42,469 bases of DNA from CAG-103 sp963627135. GTDB lineage: Bacteria; Bacillota; Clostridia; Oscillospirales; Oscillospiraceae. The notes under the pieces were generated by a model. It did not search any database and was not told the origin of the DNA. It saw nothing but the letters and a program-made list of their open reading frames with translations. Positions 1 through 7,879 of the stretch are shown one piece after another. Position 1 is the stretch's first letter, and each line of letters starts with the position of its first letter. The translations under genes were made by a program, and so were the position numbers. The DNA lies in NCBI GenBank assembly GCA_963627135.1, contig CAVFZY010000025.1, forward strand, positions 1 to 42,469, given 5' to 3'.

Positions 1-27
1 AACGGCGCGGTAATGTGAATACAGGCG

Positions 28-135
28 ATGCGCTCTCTGAACGCCGTTTCGTCAACCCATGACTATGAGGAGGCAAGGCTGCTGCTGATCCATGCGCAGC
101 AGGAAGCTGAGGAGTACTACATCACATCTGCATAA
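28..135 (+). CDS. Possible 35-residue ORF or gene remnant
   Basis: A short frame runs from an ATG to a TAA stop just before a strong hairpin. The product is rich in Glu, Ala and Leu in its second half and ends in YYITSA. An in-frame TGA at 16-18 means it does not continue from outside the window. No good ribosome site precedes the ATG (only AGG at 2 bases). A second frame is open from the window edge to the TGA at 60-62. It could be a small protein or the end of a decayed gene. I do not recognise it. Confidence 0.25.
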   Translation: MRSLNAVSSTHDYEEARLLLIHAQQEAEEYYITSA

Positions 136-150
136 ACAAACATGCAACAT

Positions 151-180
151 CCGGGCCGCACCTGAATGGGTGCGGCCCGG
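151..180. terminator. 12-bp perfect hairpin between convergent genes
   Basis: Arms 151-162 and 169-180 are perfectly complementary GC-rich 12-mers with a 6-base loop. On the plus strand TTTT follows after five bases. It sits between the small left-edge ORF and the end of proC, so it probably ends transcription from both sides. Confidence 0.75.
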
Positions 181-199
181 CCGACTTTTGATGCCGCTG

Positions 200-1000
200 T
201 CACCCGAGCTGGCGGGTCTTTTCAAACGCGGCGTCCACGGCTGCGATGCAGTTGCCGCGAAAACCGCGCTGCTCGAGCGCGTCCACACCGGCGATCGTGC
301 TGCCGCCGGGGCTGCAGACATCGTCCTTGAGCTGCTCCGGGTGCTTGCCTGACTGCAGCACCATCTCCGCGCTGCCAGAGAGCATCTGCGCCGCGTAGCG
401 GATGGCTTTCGCGCGCGGCAGGCCGCACTTGACGCCGCCGTCGGCCAGTGCCTCGATGAACATATACGCAAACGCGGGGCCGCAGCCGGTGAGGGCGCAG
501 CCGGCGTCGATCAGTGTCTCGGGAATGGGATCGACGATGCCGGCATCCGCCATGAGCGAACAAAACGCAGCGAGATCGGCTTCCGTTACATTGCTGTTGG
601 CGCAATAGAGCACGACGCCCCGCCCCACGGCACAGGCGGTGTTCGGCAGGATGCGGATGATCTTCTTATCCGCGCCGAGCAGATGCGTAAGCCGCTCGAG
701 CTGCACACCGGCGAGCATGGACACGAAGATGCTCTCCGACGCTGCGATGGGCACCGACAATGACTGCGCGACGCCGTCGATCATCTGCGGCTTGACGCCG
801 AGAAACACGAATTTGCTGCCGCTCAGGATCTCCTCCGGTGCAGCCGCCTGACAGCCCAGCCGCTCAGCCGCCGCCGCGCTGTGCGCGGGGCTGCTGCAGG
901 CAACAGCGACCTGTTCCCCCGTGACCTGCCGGGCCGCGGCAGACGCCAGCGCACCGCCCATATTGCCGGCGCCGATGAAACCGGCTTCATACTTCATCAT
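200..1000 (-). CDS. proC: Pyrroline-5-carboxylate reductase
   Basis: Last step of proline synthesis: NAD(P)H-dependent reduction of 1-pyrroline-5-carboxylate to proline in the cytoplasm. The 266-residue product opens with the Rossmann motif GFIGAGNMGGAL. Its C-terminal dimerisation domain carries the family signature around DVCSPGGSTIAGVDALE, and GCGPAF lies in the middle. Length is normal. The start at 1000 is chosen because GAGGAGGG lies 7 bases upstream. A longer frame back to 1033 overlaps the end of proA and has no ribosome site. It is the third gene of proB-proA-proC, 13 bases after the proA stop, so all three are probably on one transcript. Confidence 0.96.
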   Translation of the reverse strand: MMKYEAGFIGAGNMGGALASAAARQVTGEQVAVACSSPAHSAAAAERLGCQAAAPEEILSGSKFVFLGVKPQMIDGVAQSLSVPIAASESIFVSMLAGVQLERLTHLLGADKKIIRILPNTACAVGRGVVLYCANSNVTEADLAAFCSLMADAGIVDPIPETLIDAGCALTGCGPAFAYMFIEALADGGVKCGLPRAKAIRYAAQMLSGSAEMVLQSGKHPEQLKDDVCSPGGSTIAGVDALEQRGFRGNCIAAVDAAFEKTRQLG

Positions 1001-1013
1001 GGTGCTTCCCTCC

Positions 1014-2270
1014 TCAGCGGATCTGTCCGTCACCGCGGATGATATATTTATAGGTACTCAGCTCGTCGAGCCCCATGGGGCCGCGGGCGTGGAGCTTCTG
1101 CGTGGAGATCCCCATCTCACAGCCGAGGCCGAACTCGCCGCCGTCGGTAAAGCGGGTGGAGACATTGACATACGTTGCCGCGCTGTCCGTGCCGTTGATG
1201 AAGCGCTCGGCACTCGCGGTGTCCTCGGTGACGATGGCGTCGCTGTGGTGCGTCGAGTGCGCGAGCACGTGCGCGATGGCGGCGTCCAGACTGTCGACCA
1301 CGCCGACGGCGAGGATATAGTCCAGATACTCCGTGTCAAAGTCCTTATCGGATGCGCTCGTGCCGTCGATGATCTGTGCCGCGGCCGCGTCAAGCCGCAG
1401 CTCGACCGGCGTGAGCCCCTTCGCCGCGCGGTCATCGACCAGCGCTTTCTTGAGCATGGGCAGAAACTTGGCCGCGACCGCCCGGTGCACGAGGCAGACC
1501 TCCTCGGCATTGCAGACCGAGGGGCGGCTGGTCTTGGCGTTTTCGATGATGCGCACAGCCTTGTCGAGATCAGCATATTTGTCCACATAGACATGGCAGA
1601 TGCCGGTGCCGGTCTCGATGCAGGGCACGGTGGCATTCTGCACGCAGGCGCGGATGAGCCCGGCCCCGCCGCGCGGGATGAGCAGGTCGACGAGGCCCTT
1701 GGCCTGCATGATCTCGGTGGCGCTCTGGTGGCTGGTATCCTCGACGATGTTGACGATGTCCGGATCGCCGCCCACAGACGCGATGCCCTGCTTGAGCGCG
1801 GCCACGATGGCCTTGGCCGTGTGGAAAGCCTCCTTGCCGCTGCGGAGCATGCAGACGTTGCCGCTCTTGATGGCGAGTGCGGCCGCGTCGGACGTGACGT
1901 TCGGGCGGCTCTCATAAATGATGGCGACCAGACCGAGCGGCACCTGCTTTTTGTAGATCTTCATACCGTTGGGATGGTCGATCTGCGCGAGGATGCGCCC
2001 CGTGTGGTTCGGCAGCGCCACGGTCGCGCGTATGCCGTCAGCCATGGCGTCGATGCGGCCACGGTCCAGATAGAGCCGGTCGAGCATCACGTCCGAGATA
2101 TGGCCGCGCGCGGCGTCCATGTCCTCGGCATTGCAGCGCAGGATCGCATCGCACTCCGCCTGCAGGCTGTCGGCCATGGCGGACAGGATGCGGTTTTTTT
2201 TCTCGGCGGTGGCGTTGCAGATGCTGGGCCACGCGGCCTTCGTCCGCTTGAGAATCTCCATAGTCGTCAT
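1014..2270 (-). CDS. proA: Glutamate-5-semialdehyde dehydrogenase (gamma-glutamyl phosphate reductase)
   Basis: Second step of proline synthesis: NADPH reduction of gamma-glutamyl phosphate to glutamate-5-semialdehyde. The 418-residue length is typical. It is an aldehyde-dehydrogenase fold protein; the catalytic Cys is in SRPSVCNAEE and the nucleotide loop near LIPRGGAGLI. The ATG at 2270 has GGAGGG 7 bases upstream; a second ATG three codons later is less likely. The gene starts 12 bases after proB stops and is followed at once by proC. ProB and ProA usually form a channelling complex, which fits the tight spacing. Confidence 0.97.
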   Translation of the reverse strand: MTTMEILKRTKAAWPSICNATAEKKNRILSAMADSLQAECDAILRCNAEDMDAARGHISDVMLDRLYLDRGRIDAMADGIRATVALPNHTGRILAQIDHPNGMKIYKKQVPLGLVAIIYESRPNVTSDAAALAIKSGNVCMLRSGKEAFHTAKAIVAALKQGIASVGGDPDIVNIVEDTSHQSATEIMQAKGLVDLLIPRGGAGLIRACVQNATVPCIETGTGICHVYVDKYADLDKAVRIIENAKTSRPSVCNAEEVCLVHRAVAAKFLPMLKKALVDDRAAKGLTPVELRLDAAAAQIIDGTSASDKDFDTEYLDYILAVGVVDSLDAAIAHVLAHSTHHSDAIVTEDTASAERFINGTDSAATYVNVSTRFTDGGEFGLGCEMGISTQKLHARGPMGLDELSTYKYIIRGDGQIR

Positions 2271-2282
2271 AGTAGTCCCTCC

Positions 2283-3065
2283 TCAGGAATGTGGTATCAG
2301 AAATCGGGTGCCGGCGCGTCTGCCGTCCACGATGTCATAGAGCACCTCGGGCTTTTCGCCGTTGGCAATGACCATCTCGCAGCCAGCCGCCGTTGCGATC
2401 CGCGCGGCATGCAGCTTCGTGACCATGCCGCCGGTGGCGAGAGCGGAGCCCTTGTCCCCAGCGAGCGAGAGAATGTGCGCGTCAATGACCGGCACCGTCT
2501 CGATGAGCTGCGCATCCGGGTTTCGGCGCGGGTCGCTGTCATACAGGCCGTCGATATCCGAGAGCAGAATCAGCAAATCCGCACCGATGGCGGCGGCCAC
2601 GATGGCCGAGAGGCTGTCGTTCTCGCCGATTGTGTTCTCCACGCCGATCTCGTCCGTCGCCACGGCGTCGTTTTCGTTGATGACCGGCAGCGCCCCCAGC
2701 TCGAGCAGGCGCGAGAGCGTGTTGCGCACGTTGCGGCTGCGCTGCTCGCTGCGGATGTCCTCACCGGTCAGCAGCAGCTGCGCCACGATATGATTATACT
2801 CCGTGAAGAGCTTATCGTAAAAATACATCAGCTCGCACTGGCCGACGGCGGCGGCCGCCTGCTTACCCGGCATATCCGCCGGACGGCCGGGCAGGTTGAG
2901 CTTGCCGACGCCCATGCCGATGGCACCGGACGACACGAGAATGATCTCATGACCTGCATTTTTCAGATCGCTGAGCACTTTGCACAGCCGCTCCATGCGC
3001 TGGATGTTCAGCCGCCCGGTCGCGTGCGCCAGCGTGGAAGTGCCGACTTTGATAACGATTCGCAT
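2283..3065 (-). CDS. proB: Glutamate 5-kinase, short form without PUA domain
   Basis: First, committed step of proline synthesis: ATP-dependent phosphorylation of glutamate. The 260-residue product starts MRIVIKVGTST and contains the amino-acid-kinase motifs VSSGAIGMG, INENDAV, GENDSLSA and LLSDIDGLYD. It ends after the kinase domain (ATGGMVTKL...), so the RNA-binding PUA domain of the ~367-residue E. coli enzyme is absent. Such short forms occur in many Firmicutes. The start at 3065 has AGAGGG 6 bases upstream; the longer frame to 3308 runs through non-coding sequence. First gene of the pro operon. Confidence 0.95.
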   Translation of the reverse strand: MRIVIKVGTSTLAHATGRLNIQRMERLCKVLSDLKNAGHEIILVSSGAIGMGVGKLNLPGRPADMPGKQAAAAVGQCELMYFYDKLFTEYNHIVAQLLLTGEDIRSEQRSRNVRNTLSRLLELGALPVINENDAVATDEIGVENTIGENDSLSAIVAAAIGADLLILLSDIDGLYDSDPRRNPDAQLIETVPVIDAHILSLAGDKGSALATGGMVTKLHAARIATAAGCEMVIANGEKPEVLYDIVDGRRAGTRFLIPHS

Positions 3066-3096
3066 AATGATCCCTCTTGCTGAAATGATTGCATCC

Positions 3097-3102
3097 ATTA
3101 TA
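3097..3102 (-). promoter_or_regulatory. Putative -10 box for the pro operon
   Basis: A perfect TATAAT on the minus strand lies 31 bases before the proB start. The -35 region is poor (around TGCAAT), so this is only a partial promoter call. No T-box or other leader structure was recognised in the 148 bases before proB. Confidence 0.4.
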
Positions 3103-3226
3103 GCGCATCGGGCGCAAAATTGCATCCCTTTTTGTCTTTGCTGCGCAAAAGAATCACCAAAAATCACGCGCGCACACGGTCCATTTTTGCCGCATATGCT
3201 GATAACAGGCAAAGGAGGCAATGCCC

Positions 3227-3769
3227 ATGCAAAATCGTTACACCACCCGGCAGGCCTGCCTGATGCAGCAGCTGCGACAGCTCTGGGAACAGCACGTCTA
3301 CTGGACACGCTTTTTCATCATCAGCACGGCGGCCAGTCTGGCCGATCTGTCGCCGGTCACGGACCGGCTGCTGCAAAATCCGAAGGACTTCGTCCGGGCG
3401 CTGACACCGTTTTTCGGCGCGCGCACGGCCGGACAGTTCGGCGACCTGCTCACGGAGCACCTGGAGATCGGCGGCGAGCTCGTGACCAACCTGAAAAACC
3501 ACGAGACCGCCAAAGCCGACGACGCCCGCCGGCGCTGGTATGCAAACGCCGATGCAATCAGCGCGTTCCTCGCCGGCATCAACGCCTGCTGGAACGAGGA
3601 AAAATGGCGCGAATTTTTCTACAGCCATCTGGAGATGACAGAAAAGGAAGCGACGCTGCGCCTGCAGGGCGACTACGCGGCCGACATCCGCATGTTCGAC
3701 CAGATCGAAACCGAGGCGCTGCGGATGGCCGACTATATGTTCTGTGGTCTGGCCATGCGCTGCCGCTGA
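3227..3769 (+). CDS. Conserved hypothetical protein of sporulating Firmicutes
   Basis: A 180-residue cytoplasmic, helix-rich protein with no signal peptide or membrane segment. It contains a run near the start (RQLWEQHVYWTRFFI) and later LLQNPKDFV, LLTEHLEIG, WYANADAI, YSHLEMTEKEA and DIRMFDQIETEAL. From memory, similar ~150-190-residue proteins are common in Bacillus and Clostridium and carry no established function. The ATG at 3227 lies 8 bases after AAAGGAGG; the ATG at 3221 is too close (2 bases). The gene diverges from proB and converges on hypA. No function is assigned. Confidence 0.82.
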   Translation: MQNRYTTRQACLMQQLRQLWEQHVYWTRFFIISTAASLADLSPVTDRLLQNPKDFVRALTPFFGARTAGQFGDLLTEHLEIGGELVTNLKNHETAKADDARRRWYANADAISAFLAGINACWNEEKWREFFYSHLEMTEKEATLRLQGDYAADIRMFDQIETEALRMADYMFCGLAMRCR

Positions 3770-3775
3770 ACGCAC

Positions 3776-3816
3776 AAGCGCTCCCCGCCGGGATGACCCC
3801 GGAAGGGAGCGCTTTT
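3776..3816 (+). terminator. Intrinsic terminator after the hypothetical gene
   Basis: Arms 3776-3785 and 3805-3814 (AAGCGCTCCC and its complement) flank a GC-rich loop that can extend the stem, and TTTT overlaps the end of the right arm. It sits between the 3227-3769 gene and convergent hypA. Confidence 0.85.
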
Positions 3817-3832
3817 CAAGGAAGGAGGTATT

Positions 3833-4174
3833 TCAATAACCGATACTGAGCACCTGTACGTCCGTGCCGCCGAGCACTTTCTTCTCCCGGCTGCCGCAGC
3901 GCGGGCACACACCCTCGCGCTGCATGATATTGTACAGGCAGTGACAGTCCAGGCACAGGCCCTCGCCGGGGACGGTGCGCAGCGTCAGCTCCGCACCGCG
4001 CACCCGGGGATACTGCTCGGCGATGAACGGAAAGTACTCCGTAAACACTTCCGGCAGCGCACCGGAGAGCTCACCGATCTCAATGGTGATGTTCTTCACT
4101 GCATCAATGCCGTTTTCCTCGGCGAAACGGGTGGCCAGTTCGGCCGTCTGACGCAGCATGCCGATCTCGTGCAT
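3833..4174 (-). CDS. hypA: HypA-type nickel insertion protein
   Basis: HypA delivers nickel to [NiFe]-hydrogenase maturation (or to urease) together with HypB. The 113-residue product has the invariant N-terminal MHE, whose His binds nickel, and a C-terminal zinc site CLDC...CPRC. Length is typical. The start lies one base after the stop of the upstream oxidoreductase, so the two are translationally linked. Neither HypB-F nor hydrogenase or urease structural genes are in the window, so its client here is unknown. Confidence 0.92.
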   Translation of the reverse strand: MHEIGMLRQTAELATRFAEENGIDAVKNITIEIGELSGALPEVFTEYFPFIAEQYPRVRGAELTLRTVPGEGLCLDCHCLYNIMQREGVCPRCGSREKKVLGGTDVQVLSIGY

Positions 4175-4175
4175 G

Positions 4176-6998
4176 TCACCACTTCCTCGGCTTGGCCGGC
4201 TTGAGCGGCTTGACCTTGACCTTTTGCTTGATGACGGCCTTGACGACCTTTTTGGTCAACGGCTTGCCGGCGTAGGCCGCGTCGACACGGCGCATGACCT
4301 CGGCGCCCACGTCGCGCATGAGCAGCTCGTTCGGGACCGGAACCTCGTTGTACTTTTTCTTGAGCGTGATGGCGTCCATCTTGCAGCGGGTCGTGCACAC
4401 GCCGCAGCCGATGCACTGGCTCTCGTCCACGTGCGCCGCGCCGCACTTGAGGCAACGTGCCGTCTCGATGCGCACCTGCTCCTCGGTAAAGACGCCGCGC
4501 TCGTCGCGCATGGTCTTTTTCTTCGAGAGGTCGATCGCGGGCTTCTGGCGCGCGGCGGTGTCATAGCTCGTAATGCTGAGATTGTCCTTATCAATATAGG
4601 TATATTCTCTGCGGTCGCGGCCGGAAGTCAGGCTGTTGCCCCAGACGTAGCGGTTGAGGGAGATGGCCGCCTGCTTGCCGCCGGCAATGGCATCGATGGC
4701 AAACTTCGGCCCGGTGAGCGCATCGCCCGCGACAAACACGTCCGGTTCGGCAGTCTGGTATGTGAGCGCATCGGCCTCAGCAGTACCCTTCGGGGTCGTA
4801 TGCAGCGCACCGACGTCGAGCGTGCCCCAGTCGACTTTCTGACCGATGGCGCCGATGACGGCGTCCACTTCGATGATCTCAAACTTTCCGGTGCCGACAG
4901 GTTTCCGGCGGCCCTTTTCGTCCGGGGCGCCAAGCGTCATGATCTCGACCTTGAGCGCAGTGACATGGCCGTCCTTGCCGAGGATCTCCACCGGCGCGTT
5001 GAGGAAGCGGAACTGCACACCCTCTTCGCGCGCCTCGCTGACCTCCTGCGGGTCGGCCGGCATCTCGGCTTCGTCGCGGCGATAGACCACATACGCCTCC
5101 TGTGCGCCCTCGCGCACAGCCGTACGCACGACGTCCATGGCCACGTTGCCGCCGCCGATGACGGCGACGCGTTTGCCAAGTTTGACGTCTTTACCCTCGT
5201 TCACGTCGCGCAGGAAGTCCACACCGCCGAACACGCCCTCGAGTTCCTCACCCGGAATGTGCAGCTGGGACGATTTCTGCGCGCCGATGGCGACGAAGAA
5301 GCCGGCACACCCCTGCGTGCGCAGCTCCTGAAGCGTGATGTCCTTACCGACCTCCACGCCGGTGCGGAAGGTCACGCCGAGCTCCTTGAGCACGGCGATC
5401 TCCGCGTCAATGACCGCCTTCTCCAGCCGGAAGGACGGAATACCGTAGCGCAGCATGCCGCCGGGCTGGCTGTTGCGGTCAAAGACGGTGACATCGTGAC
5501 CGTCAATGGCCAGATAGTAGGCGCAGCTCAGGCCGGCCGGTCCGGCACCGATGACGGCAATCTTTTTGCCCTCCGTGCGGATCTTCTTCGGCACGAAGCG
5601 CTCGGATTCCTTCAGTTCGCGGTAGGCGAGGAATTTTTTGACCTCGTCGATGGCGACTGCCTGGTCCACATCACCGCGGGTGCAGACCTGCTCGCAGCGG
5701 CGGTTGCAGATGTTGCCGCAGACGGCCGGGAACGGGTTTTCCTGCTTGATGAGCTCCAGTGCATCACGATAGCGCCCCTGCGCCGCCATGCGCAGATAAC
5801 CCTGTACGGCGATGTGCGCCGGGCAGTTGGACTTGCACGGCGAGGTGCCGGTCTCGGGCTGAACATCCTGACGGTTGTTCAGATAGTCGGGATTCCAGTG
5901 CTCCGGGCCCCATTGGATGGCATTGACCTCGGGCGGGAATTCGCTGTCCACATAGGGTGTCTTGTGCTTCTGGGGCAGCTTCTGGCCGAGCTTGACGGCG
6001 TTGGCCGGGCACTTTTCGACGCAGTTGCCGCAGGCGACGCACTTCTCTTCATCGACCTTTGCAATGAAGTTGGACTTGGAGAGGTTTGCCGCGCGCGTAT
6101 AGTTCGACGCGCGCATGGACAGGCAGCTCTGATAGTCGCAGTTGCAGATGTACTCGATCGGCGACGGGCCGTCGTGGTTCGAGACATTGTGCACATAGCC
6201 GCGGTCCTCAGCCTCCTTGAGTCTGGCCATATATTCCTCGCGCGTCAGGCGGCGGGCCTTGCCGGTGCGGATCGCATACTCGGCATAGTCGCCGAGCGGC
6301 ATGCACCACTCCAGCTCCGGGTCGTCTCCCAGCTCGTCATACGCCTTGCGGATCTTGCGGCAGATGCACTGGCAGATGGCATAACTGCCGTGCGCACTCT
6401 CATCGATGAGCGTCTGTAGATTCTCCCAGCTCTCCACGCGCGTCTCGTTCTTGAGCGCCGTCGCGACCGGGACCGGCCGGTGCACACCATGGTTCGCCGG
6501 CGGCAGCAGCGGGCCGTTGGTCGTGCACATCCGCGTCGTGTGGTGGATGAAACCGACCGGCAGCTCTTTATAAGTTTTATACTGGTCCTCATTCAGGCCG
6601 CCGAGCAGCAGCTGCTCGAGAATGCCGACGACAAAGATCGGCAGCACAACGCGGTCAACGCCCTTTTCATCCGGCTGGTAGACAAGCAGACCAATGCGGC
6701 ACAGATCGTCCGCCATCTTGGCCGCCTGCTCAATGGGCATGCCTGCCCGCTTGGCCAGCTCATCGATATACACCGGCTCGCGCAGCTCCAGATGATTGGC
6801 AAAGTCGATCTGCTCATCGGTCAGCAGGCGGTCGAGCATGAAGTACGGCCCGGAGTTCATACCAAGCTGTGCCGTGCCCGGATCGACGTGGCTGATGAGC
6901 TCGATCAGATTCCGCCGCGGCTTGCCGCTCGAATGTTGGATGTAGTCGCTCATCATGCGCCATTCCTGTTCGGTAAAGTCAGGTATGTTGTTGTTCAT
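4176..6998 (-). CDS. Multidomain 4Fe-4S / FAD-NAD(P) oxidoreductase (GltD-like)
   Basis: A 940-residue cytoplasmic electron-transfer protein. Residues about 1-300 form a domain with a Cys-rich segment (ICQCICRK, ICNCDYQSCLSM). Next come a ferredoxin motif CVACGNCVEKCP, a dihydropyrimidine-dehydrogenase/GltD-type Cys domain (CKSNCPAH, CGNICNRRCEQVC), a FAD site VIGAGPAGLSCAYYLA, an NAD(P) site VIGGGNVAMDVVRTA, a closing flavin motif FVAGDALTG and a last cluster CIGCGVCTTRC. The ATG at 6998 has GAGGG 6 bases upstream. It is followed after one base by hypA. An inverted repeat TTTGA-N12-TCAAA lies upstream at 7023-7044 and might be an operator. It probably couples NAD(P)H to ferredoxin or to a hydrogenase-like partner; the partner is not visible. 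Confidence 0.9.
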   Translation of the reverse strand: MNNNIPDFTEQEWRMMSDYIQHSSGKPRRNLIELISHVDPGTAQLGMNSGPYFMLDRLLTDEQIDFANHLELREPVYIDELAKRAGMPIEQAAKMADDLCRIGLLVYQPDEKGVDRVVLPIFVVGILEQLLLGGLNEDQYKTYKELPVGFIHHTTRMCTTNGPLLPPANHGVHRPVPVATALKNETRVESWENLQTLIDESAHGSYAICQCICRKIRKAYDELGDDPELEWCMPLGDYAEYAIRTGKARRLTREEYMARLKEAEDRGYVHNVSNHDGPSPIEYICNCDYQSCLSMRASNYTRAANLSKSNFIAKVDEEKCVACGNCVEKCPANAVKLGQKLPQKHKTPYVDSEFPPEVNAIQWGPEHWNPDYLNNRQDVQPETGTSPCKSNCPAHIAVQGYLRMAAQGRYRDALELIKQENPFPAVCGNICNRRCEQVCTRGDVDQAVAIDEVKKFLAYRELKESERFVPKKIRTEGKKIAVIGAGPAGLSCAYYLAIDGHDVTVFDRNSQPGGMLRYGIPSFRLEKAVIDAEIAVLKELGVTFRTGVEVGKDITLQELRTQGCAGFFVAIGAQKSSQLHIPGEELEGVFGGVDFLRDVNEGKDVKLGKRVAVIGGGNVAMDVVRTAVREGAQEAYVVYRRDEAEMPADPQEVSEAREEGVQFRFLNAPVEILGKDGHVTALKVEIMTLGAPDEKGRRKPVGTGKFEIIEVDAVIGAIGQKVDWGTLDVGALHTTPKGTAEADALTYQTAEPDVFVAGDALTGPKFAIDAIAGGKQAAISLNRYVWGNSLTSGRDRREYTYIDKDNLSITSYDTAARQKPAIDLSKKKTMRDERGVFTEEQVRIETARCLKCGAAHVDESQCIGCGVCTTRCKMDAITLKKKYNEVPVPNELLMRDVGAEVMRRVDAAYAGKPLTKKVVKAVIKQKVKVKPLKPAKPRKW

Positions 6999-7100
6999 GG
7001 GTTTCCCTCTCTTTCCTTTCTGTTTGATTGATCACATTGTCAAATTAGAAACTATCCCTAAAAATGACCATACCACATCTTTCACCGCTCTGCGCGCACA

Positions 7101-7137
7101 AAAGCCGGGCGCTGTGCCAAACTGGCACAGCGCCCGG
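7101..7137 (-). terminator. 15-bp hairpin terminator after tetR
   Basis: Arms 7105-7119 and 7123-7137 are perfect 15-mers with a 3-base loop; on the minus strand CTTTTG follows. The stem contains TGTGCCA/TGGCACA, the same heptamer found in the inverted repeat upstream of the tetR promoter. Confidence 0.85.
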
Positions 7138-7149
7138 AATTCGTTGCTG

Positions 7150-7707
7150 TTATGGAGTTTTCTGCCGTGCGTCTATCTCGGCAATGCCTCTGGCAACACC
7201 CGTAATGATCCGCCGCGAAAAGGCGGCATATTCCTCCGGCGGCATGCACGGATCCTGCCCCAGCCACCACTGAAAGCCGTCAAACGTAGCGTCCGTGATG
7301 CGTTTGATGACAAAGCGCGCCGTCGCCTCGTCCGGAAACACATAGCCAAAGTCTCGCATGAGGATCGGATAGAGCTTATCGTTGCAGAAGTCGCGGAATG
7401 AATTTTGCCCAGTAACAGAAAAGGCATTTACAAAAAATGCACGGTCACTGTAGAGATGACAGCAGATATCGGGATAGTAGTCCCAGATCGTATGATAACA
7501 CCGCTCCTCGGCAAGCTGGCAGAATTCATAATCATAGAGCCAGTTGAGCAGCTCATATTTATCCTGAAACTGCCGATAAAAGCTCCGGCGGCTCACGCCG
7601 GACGCCGCGCAGATGTCCTCGACCGTGATCTTGGGAAACGGCCGCTTGCGCAGATGTACTTTCAGCCCCTCTGCCAAGGCTTTTTTCACAAGAATTGCCT
7701 GCGACAC
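7150..7707 (-). CDS. TetR/AcrR-family transcriptional regulator
   Basis: A 185-residue regulator. The N-terminal helix-turn-helix is visible as ITVEDICAASGVSRRSFYRQFQDKYELLNW; the C-terminal ligand domain resembles the TetR_C_8/DhaS-like group. The start is a GTG at 7707 with GGAGGGGG 8 bases upstream. It is monocistronic, with its own promoter and terminator. The divergently placed Fe-S oxidoreductase and the adjacent cysK are possible targets, but no ligand or target can be read from the sequence. A repeat upstream (7784-7809) could be its operator. Confidence 0.88.
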   Translation of the reverse strand: MSQAILVKKALAEGLKVHLRKRPFPKITVEDICAASGVSRRSFYRQFQDKYELLNWLYDYEFCQLAEERCYHTIWDYYPDICCHLYSDRAFFVNAFSVTGQNSFRDFCNDKLYPILMRDFGYVFPDEATARFVIKRITDATFDGFQWWLGQDPCMPPEEYAAFSRRIITGVARGIAEIDARQKTP

Positions 7708-7738
7708 GATGGGAACCCCCTCCTATGTGGATGCCTCC

Positions 7739-7768
7739 ATTATAATGAAATCCGCCGCGGATTGTCAA
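7739..7768 (-). promoter_or_regulatory. Sigma-A promoter for tetR
   Basis: TTGACA (7763-7768) and TATAAT (7739-7744) on the minus strand are separated by 18 bases. Both hexamers are perfect. The expected start site lies about 25 bases before the tetR GTG. Confidence 0.8.
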
Positions 7769-7783
7769 AGAAAAAGCAACGCT

Positions 7784-7809
7784 TGGCACATTTTTAAAAT
7801 ATTGTGCCA
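7784..7809. promoter_or_regulatory. Inverted repeat TGGCACA-N12-TGTGCCA, candidate operator
   Basis: Perfect 7-base arms flank an AT-rich spacer just upstream of the tetR -35 box and next to the cysK 3' hairpin. The same heptamers occur in the tetR terminator stem. This suits a dimeric regulator site but could also be a weak transcript hairpin. Confidence 0.4.
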
Positions 7810-7816
7810 GACGCTC

Positions 7817-7846
7817 AACGGGAGACACCCTGCGGTGTCTCCCGTT
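7817..7846 (-). terminator. 13-bp hairpin downstream of cysK
   Basis: Arms 7817-7829 and 7834-7846 are perfect complements with a 4-base loop, 33 bases after the cysK stop. There is no good T-run directly after it on the minus strand, so it may act as a 3' end stabiliser or a weak terminator. Confidence 0.6.
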
Positions 7847-7879
7847 GCATGTGAAAGAAGAACGAACGCTTTCCTGCAC

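Noticed and set aside
921..3083. A 720-codon open frame on the plus strand across proA and proB
   Set aside because: It is antisense to clearly recognisable proA and proB, has no ribosome site and no family-like composition; long antisense frames are expected in GC-rich genes.
4158..6419. A 753-codon open frame on the plus strand
   Set aside because: Antisense shadow of the Fe-S/FAD oxidoreductase, whose motifs are unmistakable on the other strand.
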